Shown here one piece after another: positions 52,166 through 52,956 of a DNA stretch of 52,956 nt. The notes beneath the pieces are model-generated. The model saw nothing but the letters and a program-made list of their open reading frames with translations. It made no database searches and was not told where the DNA came from. The DNA comes from Bacillota bacterium. Lineage in GTDB: Bacteria; Bacillota; Clostridia; Oscillospirales; Ruminococcaceae. Location of the stretch: contig JAEWLW010000059.1 of the NCBI GenBank assembly GCA_023457355.1, positions 1-52,956 of the forward strand, given 5' to 3'. Numbering within the stretch: position 1 is the stretch's first letter; each line of letters starts with the position of its first letter. Made by a program: the position numbers and the translations under genes.

Positions 52166-52262
52166 CCGCCGGGAAATTGCGCTGCGGGGCAATTGCCCGC
52201 GGCGCAACCACCCGTTTTATGGGGGCGGGTTGTGAAAACCTCTGTTGAAAAGCAAATTATTA

Positions 52263-52291
52263 TTGACAAACGCAATGTAATTTGATAGAAT
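52263..52291 (+). promoter_or_regulatory. promoter of the tRNA cluster
   Basis: TTGACA (52263-52268, perfect) and TAGAAT (52286-52291) are separated by 17 bp, 22 bp before the first tRNA. Confidence 0.85.
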
Positions 52292-52313
52292 AAATGACGC
52301 TGCCAAACAGTAT

Positions 52314-52387
<74 letters not shown>

Positions 52388-52401
52388 TCCTTTTTCTATG
52401 T

Positions 52402-52478
52402 GCGCCAGTAGCTCAGCTGGATAGAGCAACTGCCTTCTAAGCAGTAGGCCAGGGGTTCGAGTCCCTTCTGGCGCACCA
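52402..52478 (+). tRNA. tRNA-Arg(UCU)
   Basis: Acceptor stem GCGCCAG/CTGGCGC, discriminator A, encoded CCA, and anticodon TCT in the loop CTTCTAA. T-loop GGTTCGAGTCC is present. Confidence 0.96.
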
Positions 52479-52530
52479 CTAAGCTGTTTTAGCAGCAATT
52501 GTTACAAAAGCTTTTTGTTCTTTTGTATAT

Positions 52531-52608
52531 GGTGGATATAGCTCAGTCGGTTAGAGCGCCAGGTTGTGGCCCTGGAGGCCGTCGGTTCGAATCCGATTAT
52601 CCACCCCA
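52531..52608 (+). tRNA. tRNA-His(GUG)
   Basis: The extra 5' G (position -1) pairs with C73, followed by acceptor stem GTGGATA/TATCCAC, encoded CCA, and anticodon GTG in TTGTGGC. The -1 G with C73 identifies a bacterial tRNA-His. Confidence 0.96.
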
Positions 52609-52610
52609 CC

Positions 52611-52647
52611 GATATGAAAAAAAGGCTTAGCGCCTTTTTTTCATATC
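52611..52647 (+). terminator. terminator after tRNA-His
   Basis: GATATGAAAAAAAGGC (52611-52626) pairs perfectly with its inverse at 52632-52647 around a 5-nt loop. The 3' arm contains seven T residues. It may partly end the Gly-Arg-His transcript before tRNA-Gln. Confidence 0.75.
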
Positions 52648-52656
52648 TTCCTTTAT

Positions 52657-52732
52657 TGGGCTGTAGCCAAGCGGTAAGGCACCAGACTTTGACTCTGGCA
52701 TCCCGATGGTTCGAATCCATCCAGCCCAGCCA
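52657..52732 (+). tRNA. tRNA-Gln(UUG)
   Basis: Acceptor stem TGGGCTG/CAGCCCA, discriminator G, encoded CCA, and anticodon TTG in the loop CTTTGAC. T-loop GGTTCGAATCC is present. Confidence 0.96.
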
Positions 52733-52773
52733 AAAATCCCGGTTAAGCATTTCGCTTGACCGGGATTTTTTCA
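52733..52773 (+). terminator. terminator of the tRNA cluster
   Basis: AAATCCCGGT pairs with ACCGGGATTT, with an inner AAGC/GCTT stem, followed by TTTTC. The remaining bases to the window end hold no supported gene. Confidence 0.88.
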
Positions 52774-52956
52774 TAGGGGGCGCTGCCCCCTCCTGACGGC
52801 GGTTTTCCCCGCCTTCGGCTCTGAAAACACGCCTGTCACCCCCGAAGCTGAAAGCGGTCGACGGCATTCGCCCCGACCGCTGGAACGCGTGGGCCTAAGC
52901 ACGACGCATCTGCGCTACCAATTGTCCTAAGGGCATACATAAACCCTTCTGGCGCT

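Noticed and set aside
52502..52867. 121-codon minus-strand open frame across the tRNA cluster
   Set aside because: It is the complement of tRNA-His and tRNA-Gln and has no ribosome site.
52873..52925. tRNA-like segment on the minus strand near the window end
   Set aside because: A D-arm-like GACAATTGGTAGCGC is visible, but there is no matching acceptor stem or T-loop.

Overview
The window looks like the chromosome of an obligately anaerobic Firmicute of the class Clostridia, most like Oscillospiraceae/Ruminococcaceae. Support: strong AGGAGG-type ribosome sites, a Cys T-box leader, a LexA (GAAC-N4-GTTC) box upstream of recA, recD2, a recA-recX-rimO-pgsA block, several rubredoxins, and TRAP and TAXI transporters. 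No species can be assigned from sequence alone.

Two compositional halves meet near 27.13 kb. The left half (1-27.1 kb) has visibly lower GC and no housekeeping genes. It holds a TIM-barrel sugar isomerase and a LysR regulator on the minus strand, then a long plus-strand catabolic cluster (2.7-19.3 kb). That cluster has two split transketolases, an acetolactate-synthase-like ThDP enzyme, an Asp/Glu-racemase-family protein, a second TIM-barrel isomerase, a Gfo/Idh/MocA dehydrogenase, a shikimate-dehydrogenase-like enzyme, a complete TRAP transporter (Q-M-P), two further carriers, a class II aldolase and an ATP-type phosphofructokinase. It resembles an uptake and degradation route for an unknown polyol, sugar acid or cyclitol that relies on ThDP carbon-carbon chemistry. 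The PFK/aldolase pair could replace transaldolase.

Behind it lie an IS5-like transposase (19.5-21 kb), an orphan c-di-GMP-I riboswitch (21.57 kb) and a small integrative element (21.9-27.1 kb): a sigma-like factor whose RBS is buried in a perfect hairpin and whose natural start appears to be ATA, a 38-codon ORF, a Rad3/DinG-type helicase, an excisionase-like HTH protein and a tyrosine integrase. The element ends at a tRNA-Leu(UAA) site. One complete tRNA-Leu lies next to the integrase, and the 5' half of a different tRNA-Leu, cut in the anticodon loop, marks the junction with the chromosome.

The right half (27.2-53 kb) is GC-rich and core-like: three tandem secreted paralogues ending in NPxTG without a membrane anchor, a large lipoprotein, recD2, a ferredoxin plus a multi-rubredoxin fusion, a rubredoxin with a possible Crp/Fnr-type site and attenuator, a fused TRAP permease with a TAXI binding protein, an NYN/OST-HTH protein, a 55-residue ORF, recA-recX, rimO-pgsA, a T-box-controlled cysS, mtnN, and a tRNA cluster (Gly, Arg, His, Gln). 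Gaps between these genes carry several repeat families: a MITE-like element with terminal inverted repeats (48.9 kb, and an inverted copy at the left window edge), a ~420-bp tandem duplication (36.3-37.1 kb) and hairpin-rich modules near 35.8, 41.9-42.3 and 49.1 kb.
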